Part shown: positions 36,493 through 49,023 of the stretch, in pieces
How the letters are laid out: each line of letters begins with the position of its first letter
Numbering within the stretch: the stretch's first letter is position 1
Assembly (NCBI GenBank): GCA_963971425.1
Contig: OZ020524.1
Location: 21,815,022 to 21,879,021, forward strand
Length of the DNA: 64,000 nucleotides
Reading direction: 5' to 3'
Origin: Bryoerythrophyllum caledonicum
Taxonomy: Eukaryota; Streptophyta; Bryopsida; Pottiales; Pottiaceae
The notes under the pieces: generated by a model
Told to the model about the DNA's origin: nothing
Seen by the model: the letters and a program-made list of their open reading frames with translations, nothing else
Databases searched by the model: none
Made by a program: the position numbers and the translations under genes

Positions 36493-39400
36493 CTAAAAGA
36501 TGCGGCGTGTGACTAGTTGAAGTAGAGGGCTTCCCTTGAACTGCAGGGGTCTATTGTGGTAGAAATCTTGCCACGCCTTCACCGCTTGCAGACGAATCAC
36601 CTGTTTCGTCAAGGTCGGTTTGTGCCGAAGCTGTAATCCACCCTTTCAGTATAGCATTATGAGTATCAATCAAGTGGAAACTAATTTCATGCTAAGAAGA
36701 AGGAAGATGCATCAATAGGATGGCATACAAATCCACCTGTCAAGCACATCAGATTTGATAAGGCTCATAATATATGAACTCTTGTAAAAAATGTGGGCTA
36801 CATATAACACCACATGACTCATGCATTGAAGGACCTTAAACTTTGGGCAAAAATGCCTTACACAACATCATTACTCTTCATTGGTAACTGCACTCTTTTG
36901 ATGAGAACTTCTTTTCAAATGGGACCCTAAAATTGCAGTCAGACATTGCCATGTGCATGAAACTCTACGGGACAAGGCATGGAACCTGAGAAGAAAAGGA
37001 TAGAAAGGGTCCTTACATCTGCTCGAATCCTATTGAGCTCCTCCTTCAAGCAGGCCTTGCTCAATGTCTCACCTGCATGTGACCCAGTTACACATGATGT
37101 CTTCAGCATTAATTCTGATGACAAAGTAATTACTCACATTATACTCACAATTGGACCATACATTGATCAATTTTCCGCTAGTTAGTACAACAGGCCAACA
37201 TATATGTGTGCTAATTTTCTGTACCTCCAGGCCCTGAGAACAGTTGGTCAGTCTCCACGCTCCTGTTTGTGGCTGGCACATACTTCACCCCTGTGGCAAG
37301 CACGTTCTGTATGACCTCCCTCCGTATGAGGTTATATTCTGCCAGAAATAAAAACAATCACATCAAAGTTAGTCCATCAGTTGATAAAAATGAAGTCCCT
37401 TCTGTGTAGAATGTCCACTATTGATCCTTTAAGGATGAGCCAACCCAAACTAGACAACCGTAGCTACACTAAAGATCTCATTTAGTGTAGCATGCACTAA
37501 ATGCAAAGCCATACGCTAAATGCAAAGCCATACACTAAATGCAAAGCCATACACTAATGCAAAGCCATACACTAAATGTAAAATTCGCAATTGGTGCAGT
37601 GACATAACCATACAGTAAATGTGAAAGACTACACTATATGTGAATTTCAGTAAAGATTGTAACAGATTTTATTTTACTCGTGCGCATCTAGTGTATGAAA
37701 GGTAAAAAAACCCAATATGTCAATTAAGACAAAAAACAACCATTTGGAGGAAGAATGTTGATTAAATAAAACAAAACTTGCAAGAAAAACAAGGAAAAAA
37801 AAGAAGTCTTGCAAATAAAAAAATCAGAAATAATGAGGAATATTAGGAGATTTTGAGGAATATAAGGAATATTACGGAATATTGAGGAATATAGACAAAT
37901 GTAGAGAAATTTTGTGGAATTTGGAGGAATCCTAGAGAATCATGGAGAGTTTTGAGGAATCTTGTAGGAATCATTTAGGAATCATTTAGAAATCATTTAG
38001 AAATCTTTTTAGAAATCTTTTGGAAAATATTGTGAGGAATGTTGAGAATGTTGGAGAATCTTCTGGAATAATTTGAAGAATCTTGATGCATGAATCTATG
38101 ACAGCCACTAAGCGGTTGTTTGGTGGTGTTATTAATGACATTGGCATTGAACACTAATTGCGAACTTGTTCACAAATAGTGTACTAAGGTAATTACACTA
38201 TTCACACTCATACACTAAATGTGATCTTTAGTGTAGTTTTAGAGAGTAACAATCAATGCCTCATCGCAAAGTTGTCTGAATTAACCCGGCGATCCTTGTG
38301 TGTCCACATTTGCCTTTCCCAATTTGGTTTTGGCAAAGTGAATTGAAACGTGGCCGTGTACAATTCAGCCTTAAATTTGGCCACCCATAGGGGCCCATTG
38401 TCCTTAAAAGGTTAATAAAAGATAGCACTACTTTGCACGAATTTAAACTAGTTCAAATAAGGTTGTTTTCATTACTTATTGGTGAAGTGTCAAAAAAAAA
38501 GTGTCAAAAACTTCTGCATAGTGTTAAAAGTGTAAAAAACAACCCCATTTGTACTACACTAAAATTCTCATTTAGTGTAGTGGTACAAATAGTCTACGTA
38601 TCCTAGTACACTATTTGTGAATAAGTTGAGAATTAGTGTTAGCCGTTAATTTCATTAATTCTTTAATGATGAAGCCTTGCACAGGGCACTGGGAAATCTA
38701 CAAATGAAACAGATGAGTTGTGAAAAAAGTGAACATCTACAAAAAGGTACATTTCTCTTTTGACTTCTTTCATAGAAATCATTGTAGTTTGCTAATGCCT
38801 TAATCGATTGGAGATCCAGAAGATAGATTAGATGGAGGAAAGCAAAGCGCATTGCCACTCCCACTGGTGCGAATCAATCCAATGGTGCAATCAGCAGTGG
38901 CTCCCCAAAAACCAGTCTCATCAACCACTTTTTGGTCCTTTTGTCGTTAAAAGGTTAATAATACCCCATTCAACCTCCTACCACGTGCCACCCCAGGCTT
39001 CTCCTCATTTGCAACTTTCAATAGCCATAAGTCATTCAAATTTTGTTTATATCAAACATTTGAGGTGTTTTTTGACATCTATATTTTCTGTAGAAGTCAA
39101 AAACACCTCATGTGCCCATATTGGATAGTGTATGAGTGAGTTATGCTCTTCAAAAAATTGCTAATAAGATACTTTGGCAGCACTCAACGGACCGCTGATC
39201 TTTATTTTGGACTTTAATTTTTTATAAAAAATAACTATCAATACACTAAACCTGCACAAGTGAAAAAATGATTTTGCAATATTTACTGGAATTGATAAAT
39301 AGTGTGGTAGTTGACATTTAAGTGTATGGTTTCGTCATTCCATTAATTGGCTAAATTACAATTAGTGTACGGGTTCATATTTAGTGCATTCTACACTACA

Positions 39401-40855
39401 TGAGATTATTAGTGTAGTGTTAGGTGAATTATTACCAGGTAAGTGTGCTTTGCTTTCTTTCTCCCTCTTTTTTTGTAATGCCCTTTTCTTTTCCCCCTTC
39501 AGTGATGAAAAGGTCCACTAATTAGCAGCAGCTTATATTTTGAACTGATAATTCATCATTTGGAGTATGGTTGGTTATACCTCTGATGGTTGTGCAGTCA
39601 TGGACCCTTTACCCTTCGGTTTCTGTTCAGAAGGGACTTCCCAAATGGCTGTGAGAAGAACAATTGTGTTGAATACAATGTGACATAGCTGCAACTTCTG
39701 AAAAGTCCTCCCAGTACAAGTTGAATATATATAATAAGTTGTTTCAAGAACTCACCTTATCCTCGGTTGTACCTGACTGTCGCAGCACCTCATGCTTTGT
39801 GAAAGCCCTTATGGAGCGAGCTTTCATGCGGCGATACAATTTTCTGTCGCCTGACACGACTGCCTCCCTCAGCTGTGCAATAGATGCTATCATTCATGGA
39901 GCTCAGATGATCAACATAATACTTCGAACATCAAGTTCTATCTACAAAGAACTTGGATTATATCACTGGTAGAGAGACCTATTCAAGCTCACTACCACTA
40001 TGCCAATTGATAATAACATTGCCATTGTGGTTAGTGGCCAATCCTAGAGAGGAATTGGTCAGTATGATCAATAACCAATATGGCGTCAAATTGACCACTA
40101 TGGCAATGTTGGTCATGTCATGCATGATTCAATGTCATATTCGTCAGCATTATTTTATCATGTCAAATTGCTCATGGTAAGAGTTGTTGGAATCGACCTT
40201 CTTTCTTCTGTAAGCTGCGGCCTTGAAAGCAAATGGAAGCTTGTACTTTGCACTAGCTAGTCGCTTACCTAGAAGTTGCAAATTACCTCCTTAATTTGGT
40301 TTTAGAACAAGTACACCCCATTGAATTACATGTGAGTAGTCCAATACAGAGCATAATGTACCATTGTCTGAGGGTGGGTAATCCTCCTTTGGCAGCCTAT
40401 CAAAGTAGAGCATAACCACACACTTGAACCTGTATTCCCCCATCTGCCATTCCCAATATATTAGTAAACAAGTTGCAGAGGTTGGTCAAAGTTTTCTAGA
40501 GAGAAAGGAACGCCTGATCAATTACAACTACTGACATACAGTCTGCTTCTCGCCGCAGACTTGGCGCACCGCCTCGTCGATCTCCTCCTTTGACACGTCC
40601 ATGTTCAGCGTCTCGTAGGCGAGCGGCATGTCATTTGCCGATATGTTCTCTGCCAATAACGGATCATGTGACAATCTCAACTTGAGATGGATTATGGAAG
40701 TTAGTCAGAAGTTATGTTACAATACTAGTGGCTTGCGCGTCGAGGAGCTGGAAGCACTCCTTGAGCTCCATTTCCTGCTTCTTGCTGAGGACCTTGCGGT
40801 TCAACTTGCCATGAACTTCCAGCCATCGATCAAAGCCCAGCCTCGCAAGCACCGC
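36493..40855 (-). CDS. EF-hand-like multi-exon gene, 5' end not found
   Basis: Nine minus-strand exons: 40855-40726, 40649-40540, 40443-40362, 40268-40198, 39872-39756, 39697-39581, 37338-37225, 37072-37017 and 36630-36493 (stop TAG 36493). All have GT-AG borders. The first six junctions and the last two are phase-consistent. The 39581/37338 junction is off by one phase, so a small exon is missing or an indel occurred. Exons 1 and 2 together restore one EF-hand: helix KKQEMELKECFQLL, 12-residue loop DAQATKNISAND, helix AYETLNMDVSKEEIDEAV. The loop has Lys at the usual Gly position and Asp at position 12, so calcium binding is uncertain. Later exons are basic and helical (RRMKARSIRAFTKHEVLRQ). 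The C-terminal exon reads VIRLQAVKAWQDFYHNRP. No known protein is recognised with confidence. Two TIR elements lie in its largest intron. Confidence 0.65.
37464..38236. mobile_element. CTACACTAAA-TIR element, copy 3, in an intron
   Basis: The ends are ctacactaaagatctcattt and an imperfect inverse (aaatgtgatctttagtgtag). It is oriented opposite to copy 2, because its right subterminal part matches copy 2's left. The interior has a 19-bp tandem array (taaatgcaaagccatacac, 37500-37580) and a GAGGAATATT-type array (37830-38090). Confidence 0.65.
38554..39417. mobile_element. CTACACTAAA-TIR element, copy 4, in the same intron
   Basis: The left end is ctacactaaaattctcattt. The right end is the imperfect inverse, atgagattattagtgtag. 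The subterminal sequence follows the same plan and orientation as copy 2. The interior differs completely from copies 1-3. Confidence 0.6.
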
Positions 40856-40879
40856 CTGAAATTATATATACTCACAAGA

Positions 40880-41400
40880 TTATGAGCTAACAATTTACAT
40901 CCATAGATTTACAGATCTTTTTGGTGCCCATTATACCAATATCTTGATAGTAATCTTTCTTTAGTTGACATGTTGTATGATATCATTCTTGAGCTACAGA
41001 TTCCACAGACTTGTATATGCTATATGAACTAGGTGATCCAAAAGTAGGGAAGATTATGGGGGTATAGTTGTTGTGATGGAGGAACTAGCCTACAATTATC
41101 TCCTACAATAGTATATTCATAAGTTTTGCAGCGTTTCACAAACTGTAACATCCATATATTTTATAGATTATTTGGGTGACCAAGTTACCAATATCTTGAT
41201 AGTGATTCTTAATATTCGTAACCTCTCAATCAACAGTTTATCAGACCTGTATATGCATTATGATCTAGGTGATATGCATCATGATGCCGTGTTTCAAAAG
41301 TCGGGAAGATTATGGGGTATAGTTGTTGTGATGAAGCCTAAAGGAGGTATTGGCCTAAAATTGTCTCTTGTAATCGTCCATGCTTTTGGATTAATAGTCA
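40880..41400. repeat. ~250-bp tandem duplication upstream of the EF-hand-like exons
   Basis: Blocks such as ccaatatcttgatagt (about 40937 and 41190) and gggaagattatggg recur at about 250-base spacing. It is probably in a 5' intron or the promoter region. Confidence 0.55.
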
Positions 41401-43571
41401 TAATCTTCATGCACAAGGTTTTGAGCTATTGATTTTTTTTTGAAATTATGATTTTTTTGTAGTTGAATGAAGAATCAAAAGGTAGAAATTAATCAATGAT
41501 CGGGGTTAGGCTTTGCTGTGTCAGGGTCAAGAATTAACACTATGTACTATGAAGTTTGCACTATCTGGCATTATTAAGTTTTATTCCTCTCCTCTAGACT
41601 AATGATCGTCTCAACACAAGAGGTAATTTTTAGAACGTGGTGTGTACTTACCACAACTTCCTTATATGGTATTTCTAGAAGACCTGCCATGTTGCAAGAG
41701 TTTGGATTCCAACAACTTGATTTGAGCTAATTTGAACTAGTGAGGTCTTATTCAATATTGTGTGGCATTGTGGGATGAGTGATGTGCCTCTTCAACACCA
41801 TTGTCGCTTTATTATCCTTTACGCCTTTCATGTGAAGGAAAATACACTTGATAAGACGCGTAGTTGGAGATACCACAAAGCACCATCTTCTTCAAACGGT
41901 AGGATTTTGACCTTTGAACGCAAGTGCATCCATTTAGTCAATGTTCAATTGTAAATGAGTACTTATAAATTTACTTATCATACTACTAAAATCATAATCT
42001 ACGCAGTGAACCGCACAGCAATCAACCATGCAGTCAACCGTGCAGTGAACTATAGAAATGTTGAAGCCAACTGCGCAGTGAATCATGTTACCTTTTTTTT
42101 AAAATATAGTTTGTAATATAAAAACTACATTACAATGGTTGGACTAATGCGTTGCAAAGCAAGCGCCAATTGCTAGTATTACTTAAAAACATATAAATTA
42201 TACTTGAGGATGATGATTCACAAGTCAAGAAATCATATTAATTATACTTGAGGATAATGGTTCACAAATCAAGAATTCAAATAATTCAAAAACTATATAA
42301 AAGGTTTTTTCAAATTCCATATCTTATGAGTATGGTCTTCATTTCCATTGGTTAAAAGTTTTGGATTATAAGTTACACATTCAGTTATTTTTAGAAGGTG
42401 AACATTTGCATGTCATTTTTTTTTATTTCTTTTTTCATCTATCCATAATTTACATTTGTTTCTTTTAGGGGTGATCAAAAGACTCCCTAAAGTCTCTAGT
42501 GAAACTTGTAGCCACCTTGAGAATGCTCCATGATCTTAGTGGCTCAAATACAATTAAGTTTTCAAAATCATGAAGGCTTGGAGGCCTTCATGATGAGCGC
42601 CAAGTCACTTGTTCATCGGACCCAAGAGGTTTTTGAGTTGTCCTCTTATAGAACACCATATTCATTAAAATGAGACATTTCAGAGTCTCATTTTATCATG
42701 GTGCCTAATTCTAAGCATTTCATTATTTCATTCATTTGAAACTATGTATTAAATTGAGACTCGATCTCTTTTCAAAATCTTGAAGTATTTGAACATAACA
42801 TGGATTGTTGAATAATTTTTGAATAAAATTGAGTAGGCCTTGTAATATGATTTTGTGTGTTTAAATGTATGGTAATTAAAAATGTATTTGGATACCGAGC
42901 ATATTATCTAAGAAAAAATAATACATCATGAAAAAAATAGCACAACAAGAATAAAATTGACCCCATGAAACATAAGCGGCAATGAATTTGAGCAATCCTA
43001 GTAGGGTTCAAAATTGGATTGCAATACACATACATACACATTTACAAACCACCTAGAATGCATATATTCTCATTTGAAAGAGAAATAATTTCAAATTTCA
43101 AAAGATTATACAATTTTCAAACAAAATGGTCATTGAGAAGAGAACATATATTGTAGCAATCTATTCAGAACTCACTATTAATAGAAATTATCAATGCATC
43201 GAAGATAAATGCACAATGAATCATACTCACAATGTAGACCAAGGTTCATTCATCAACAATGTAACAAAATAATGGGAACGTTGTATATTATGGAAAGCAA
43301 CACAATACATCAGTTGATGAAACAACAACTCAATTGTTATCAAATTATGTCTGCACATATGCTACGCACACAATAGTCTACGATTGCATCACATATTAGA
43401 TACAAGTTTGTTACAAACCTTAATAGGATATTCAATCCAAGAACAACACAAATTCAAATAACAACATGTACTTCCACCTTTCTTCATATTGGAGGGATAA
43501 TTTCAATCTACAAAAACCACAAAAATCCTTGAAATCTAATATTTAGCTAAAGATGCCTTGATGATGTCTAC
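41401..43571. other. Gene-free AT-rich stretch
   Basis: No supported gene. A short imperfect array of gcagtgaaccgygcag lies at about 42003-42085. The missing first exon of the EF-hand-like gene may lie here but was not recognised. Confidence 0.35.
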
Positions 43572-46123
43572 CTATGCTTTTGGAATTTCGAACCTAGAGA
43601 AGTTCATGCTCTCACGCAACCTAGGTTTCCAAGCAATTATAATACAATCTGTATACACCCACGTTGGTTCAAATTCAGTTTCTTTGACCCAATAATTTCC
43701 ATGACTAGAATCCCACCCTTCGTATGTTTCCGGATTCACATGACGCACGGATGCAAGTTTGTTGAATTGCACAGTAATTTCATGAGAATGTTCACAATCC
43801 GGATGCGGATTTTCTAATGCAAAGGCAATCCAAAATGGGCTGAAATCCCCATCAGTAGGACGTACCGCAAGTGCATAGCCCTAGTGCACATCTTTACCAA
43901 CCCGAAATGATGGAAGGGGACAATGACGCCGTTGTCCAATGAATGGAGGATCTTCTTTGGAATCCTCCGTCAACGTCTCGTCAATCTCATATTCATCCAC
44001 CATAGATGTAGCATACCCAGATAGTGGCCAAAATCCCTCTCATAGGAAAGGTGATTCTTCCAATGGCACGTCGAGAGCAGCCTTAACACCCCTTCAATAG
44101 TACATAATATGTTCAATCTTCCTCATGTATTCACCTGAGAGATCCTTGTTTGCCAGAGACTCCCAAAGACTTAGAAACCGAGAGATGCCCTTATAACCTT
44201 ATCATAATTCTCACGACGTTGCAGAATGAGGGGAAGTGGTTGTCCTCCAGGCAATATCAGCCTACCATCTGCCGTCACTTTCCATAGTTGAATTCCTTCA
44301 TTCTCCTTGGGCAACCAATCTCTATCTATACAAAGAATATTGTATTGCATCTTTGGCAAACCATCCGAGTCCTTGTAAAACTTGAATTGTTGGCTCTTTG
44401 TATGACTTGTAAGGGCCTCGTTGCCAATACACAAATACCCTTCTAAAAAGCCCTTGAAGTCAGGCGCCTCTTCAATGAGGTGTGGAATAATTGGCTTCTC
44501 CTTAGGCATCCATGAATGACTTCATCAAGAGTGGGATTGTTGGATAGCTATTTACCTTAAGTTTGGTACTCCATCTCCCAAACATTGCATCAATATCTTT
44601 GTGAGTATGACCAACAAGCAAGAAATTTACGTACACTTCACGAAAAATACCCATATGAACAAGGAGAGAGAAGAAAGCAAACAAATATCTATTCTTATTG
44701 TCCCATGTGGCATTATCCAATTGCATTTGGAGAATTGGTGGCAATTGTTTTGTAAGAACACGTTCAATTGGTGGAAGAGCAAGAGATCCAAGGCACACAT
44801 TAGCATCTGCAAGCACTGCCTCAAATAGAGGAGAAGCTCTCCCTCATGCAAATAATTCACGAAAGGAATACGCGGGGGGTCTCTCTAAGTCCCGAAGTAA
44901 CTTAGTAATGGATCCAACAGTGTGATTTGAGTTGGTGGGGAAGATGTCAAGACTATAATGCGCATAACAGACATCTCTATGTCCATATGCAATCATTCCA
45001 GCTACTACCATAGGCAATTTCATGAAAGACTCCGTTGCTTCATTCTTGTGAGAAAAATGGGGAGATGTTTTATTGTGGTCCATTTTATCATGGATGATTG
45101 GTCAAATTCATAGCTTCGAATTCGACTAAGACTTGATAAGGATATCGATTTGAGGCCAAATCTTGCATTCACCTCATTCACTTTGGCTAACACCACACCC
45201 CACTGAAAGGAGGACGGAAGATGTTTAGAGATGACCTTCTCCCCAATGCCAAGTGTAGTAGTCTTGTTAGGACTATGATCAGCAACATCGTCAAGTATGT
45301 GGTGCAAAGTAGCAATTGTATGTAGGGTATGAGTGCGGCGCTTCTTTGTGCCAGAATTGCCATAAGGCCCTACTCGCACACCATCCTTTGCATCACTTTT
45401 GTACCGGTAGAATGTAGCTCGGTTGACCTCTATGATAGTTTATCACACATCTTGGCAAACATCAATTCTATCTAGCGTCACCACACGCTTTCCATTGGAA
45501 TCCATGTGCATCTGCCTATGCACATCAAACAGAACTTGTTTTCGGAAATAAACACCTCCAATGTCACGGTAAAGTTGAGAGCAAAGTACTGAAATTGTAC
45601 ACCATAGAAATCGTTGCATATAATTTCTTAGACAATAGACAGCGCTTGCCATAGAGTTGATCAACTGTGCAGTGAGAAGTACTTCATTTCTCGATGGAGA
45701 ATGACCCTCTACCCTCTGATGATTGCTTTCATATTGTCGAACACCAACTTTTGGTCCGCGACAAAATACTTTAAGAGAAGCATTGTAAATGCTTGTTTGC
45801 TCTTAATCATATAAACTCACATTTTGAAGGAAGACGTGTCGAATTGGCCATGCTCGGAGAGCAAACATCGAATTCGAAGGGATGTCATCCTCATCGATCA
45901 GTATCGCAACATGATCATTTCCAAGTGGTTGACCCCCAGTTTCAGGAACGAAACCAAAATCAACACTCTAGCATAGACCAATTCCAACATCAGCCCTTGA
46001 TAGGTTTCTAAAGATAACGCGCCGCGAAAACGAAGACGCTCGAGGAATACCCTCACATGCACCAACACCAGGACACAAGGTTGGTCGCACTTGAACACCA
46101 CTACCATATGACGCATCCTCCAT
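43572..46123 (-). pseudogene. DUF7869-type transposon-associated protein, pseudogene
   Basis: Exon 1 (46123-45821, ATG start, donor gtgagt) is followed by a long, mostly open stretch to 43572. The diagnostic part is around 44520-44740: QLDNATWDNKNRYLF, FREVYVNFLLVGHTHKDIDAMFGRWS, the hallmark of DUF7869, a domain found in multicopy, transposon-like genes of non-seed plants and other eukaryotes. Upstream regions carry VLFDVHRQMHMD and NRATFYRYK. The gene is broken: TAG at 45968-45970, adjacent TGA and TAA at 45440-45445, TGA near 44030 and TAG near 43880. A frame change also falls between KSFMDA and EKPIIPHLIEE at about 44505. The domain's biochemical function is not established. It resembles an RNase H-fold transposase only by general context, which is my inference. 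Confidence 0.75.
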
Positions 46124-46230
46124 CTACAAAAGATAACATTTAAAGAGATCAAGGAATAGTTAACCAATTGTATGGAAAGTTGTCAGAAGACAATTTGAAT
46201 GAAAAGTGAATATAAAATATGAAATATTGA

Positions 46231-47075
46231 TTGTCATCGACTCAAGGATAATTCCAAATCAATTGTATTTGTCAATGTCTTACGAGGTCATTTAAGTGTT
46301 ACTTGACTATGATAACATTAGACATAGAAACTGTACTCCAAGAGAACAAGCTAAATATACATAACAACACACCAAACATGTCGTGGTCATCATTATTCAA
46401 CCGCTGAAATGTTGTTGCCTCAAAATATCTTTAAAATATAAAAGGTCTAAAATATATCATTTATGATGTCATACTTCTCACAATTAGGACGCTCACAATT
46501 ATCCTCGACTCGAGGATAATCTATGAATCATTATAACACACAGATTGGTTCAAGAATTACATAAGCACTACACATCCTAATTAAAGAGAATTTTTGAATT
46601 TAACCTTAGTCACGATTTCTGTGTATCATAAAATTAAAAGAAGTTATCCTCGACTAGAAGATAATTACTAATTTAGATTTTTAGGGAACTCAAAGGAACT
46701 TGTTTAAATTTATCATGAGCTCTAGAATATCTCTCAATAATTTTACCAACCAGATTGGTTCAAGGATGATACAGATCGTCATCATACTTCCTGATTGAAT
46801 GTGCATTCTTGTGATTTTCTTCTATTTTAGCTTTGTGAATAGCATTAAATTGAGATGAGTTATCCTCAACTCGAGAATAACTTACATGTTAATCACATTT
46901 TATCTTACTCAATCGTTAGTTTACACTTTATTATTCACGTGTGGTAATGTATAGTTTTACTTAAGTTTTATCCTCAAGTCGAGGATAAATTTGATTAATA
47001 TCCACTAACTAGAAATTTACATACCCCTCTAATACAATCACATGAAATGTAAATATCCTTGATTGGAGGATAATC
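46231..47075. promoter_or_regulatory. Array of six ~22-bp palindromes upstream of the DUF7869 pseudogene
   Basis: The consensus ttatcctcga-N-tcgaggataa occurs at 46231-46253, 46498-46520, 46643-46665, 46859-46882, 46966-46990 and 47053-47075. The copy at 46498 is a perfect palindrome apart from its centre. The others have one to four changes. Spacing is 85-270 bases and the intervening sequence is unrelated. The array lies 110-950 bases upstream of the pseudogene's ATG. It could be transposase or regulator binding sites. Confidence 0.65.
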
Positions 47076-48399
47076 ATTTCAACAAAAATACAATATCCAA
47101 TGAGCTCCGCAATGCTATAGTAATTCCAAAATCTTCCGAACAATCCGTATGGAATTCACTCTCTGTGCACTTTACACCAAAAACGGAAGTTGGAGAACAC
47201 AACTCAAACAAACAAGATGTTCGGCCACGACAAAGAGAGCATACAACAACTGCCCCACGGATCAATGTTTAGTGCAACATTGGTATACCCTAGGAGAATA
47301 TGAAATCTAGCCAATGTTTAAAAAAACACAATTTATACACACTAACATTTCTACAAAAAAACCCTTCAACAATATCGACAAATACAATATCTTACTGCAA
47401 AGAAGCAAGAGCCTAGAGCACGAACAAGGGAGCCGAGGCAAATTGCAAAGATGTTTATAGAGAAAAGAATACGAAATGACTTTTTCCAACTGAAAATATG
47501 AAAGTCATGAGCGGAGCCGTGCACAAAAACTGGAGCTAAGCAGGAAAGAGAATTTTCAACGGCAACATTATTTGGCGGGAAAATAATTCCAAAATTATTG
47601 TCACTACTTTTCAGCTGAGGAAGAACATTTCTCGGTATTAGGGTTACACTAATTTAGGAAGGCAACCAACCCAAATGAGACAAAATAAAATTAGCTATGA
47701 ATTGTTTTCATTTGTGTCCAAACAAAAAACAAAACAAAAGAAAACTTCTTCTAAAAAAATAGTATCTTCCAATGAATAAAATACTAAATTTTTATTTTTC
47801 TTGATAATTAAAAAATGATAAAAAATATTTTTAAAATTTCTAAATTAGTGTACAAAATATATTGAATTAATGTAGAAAATGACCTTAACATGTAATTAAA
47901 AATAATTTGAATAAAGAACTTTTAGAAATTTCCATACTAAAACCAAAAAAATAATAATTCAATTTTTGTTTCATTGTTTGTAAATAATAACAAGGACTGT
48001 TATTTAACGATAATCTATTATAAATTAAAATCATATAAATCCAAGAGCTATTATTTGATTTTGTTCAAAAAAATACCTTTATTTTCTAAAGAACAAATTG
48101 GATATGTGGAATTTTAAATGTTTCCAAGTTACTAAATTTACAGTCCATCAACTTGCTGATCATTAAAATTCCCCAACAAAGATTATATATCTCAAAGAGG
48201 CCTTTGGAAAATATCAGGAAAATGTACACGTCTTTTTAATTATGTATCACATTGAACAATTATAACAAGTTATGAAATTTTAATAAATTAATGAAACATT
48301 CATAATTTAAAGATTTTTTAGTTTTTTAATATTTGATTTTTTAAAATTTACAACTTTTTATAATACTAAATGAAAAGGACAAGAATGTGGTCAATGAGA
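47076..48399. other. Gene-free AT-rich stretch
   Basis: No supported gene. Short open frames exist on both strands at 47063-47272 but neither looks coding. Confidence 0.35.
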
Positions 48400-49023
48400 C
48401 TACACCGTTCACTGAATATAGTGTAGAGGTATAGGTAATGTGGATGAAAATTGAGGTGGACCACATCAATTCTAGTTTTGGATGAAAATTGATGTGGACC
48501 ACATCAATTTCGGTTATTAATATAGTAGTAATATGTTATTATTATATATGTTATTATTATATATAGTATTAATATTATAATATATGTTATTATTATGTTA
48601 TTATTATATTTTTATGTAATATTATTATATTAATATTATATTATGTTATATTATATTATAATATTCTATTAATATTCTTATGTTATAAAATAATATTATT
48701 ATGTTATTATATTATTATGTTATATTATTTTATTATGTTATTATATTATTATATTATTATATTATTATGTTATTATGTTATTATTATGTTATTATGTTAT
48801 TATTATGTTATTATATTATAATTTTGGTTTTGAGTACAACTTGTAAAAACTTATCCACATCAATTCCCGTGTGTTTTATTTTGAAACAAGCCACACTATT
48901 TCTAATGGACATGATTTGATGTGGATGGAAAATTGAAGTGGACCACTTTAATTTGCGTTTAATGAAATTACTGTAGGAAATTTCAAATAGTCTAGTCTAC
49001 ACTATATTCAGGGAACGGTGTAG
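48400..49023. mobile_element. CTACACCGTT-TIR element with A/T microsatellite core
   Basis: Left ctacaccgttcactgaatat and the inverse at the right end agree at 26 of 27 bases over the full repeat. The interior holds repeated ggaccacatcaatt blocks and a ~300-base ttattatg microsatellite (48530-48830). It is non-coding. The termini share CTACAC with the CTACACTAAA family. Confidence 0.7.

Noticed and set aside
47063..47272. Overlapping short open frames on both strands
   Set aside because: No ATG start on the plus strand, no family resemblance, and overlap with the palindrome array.
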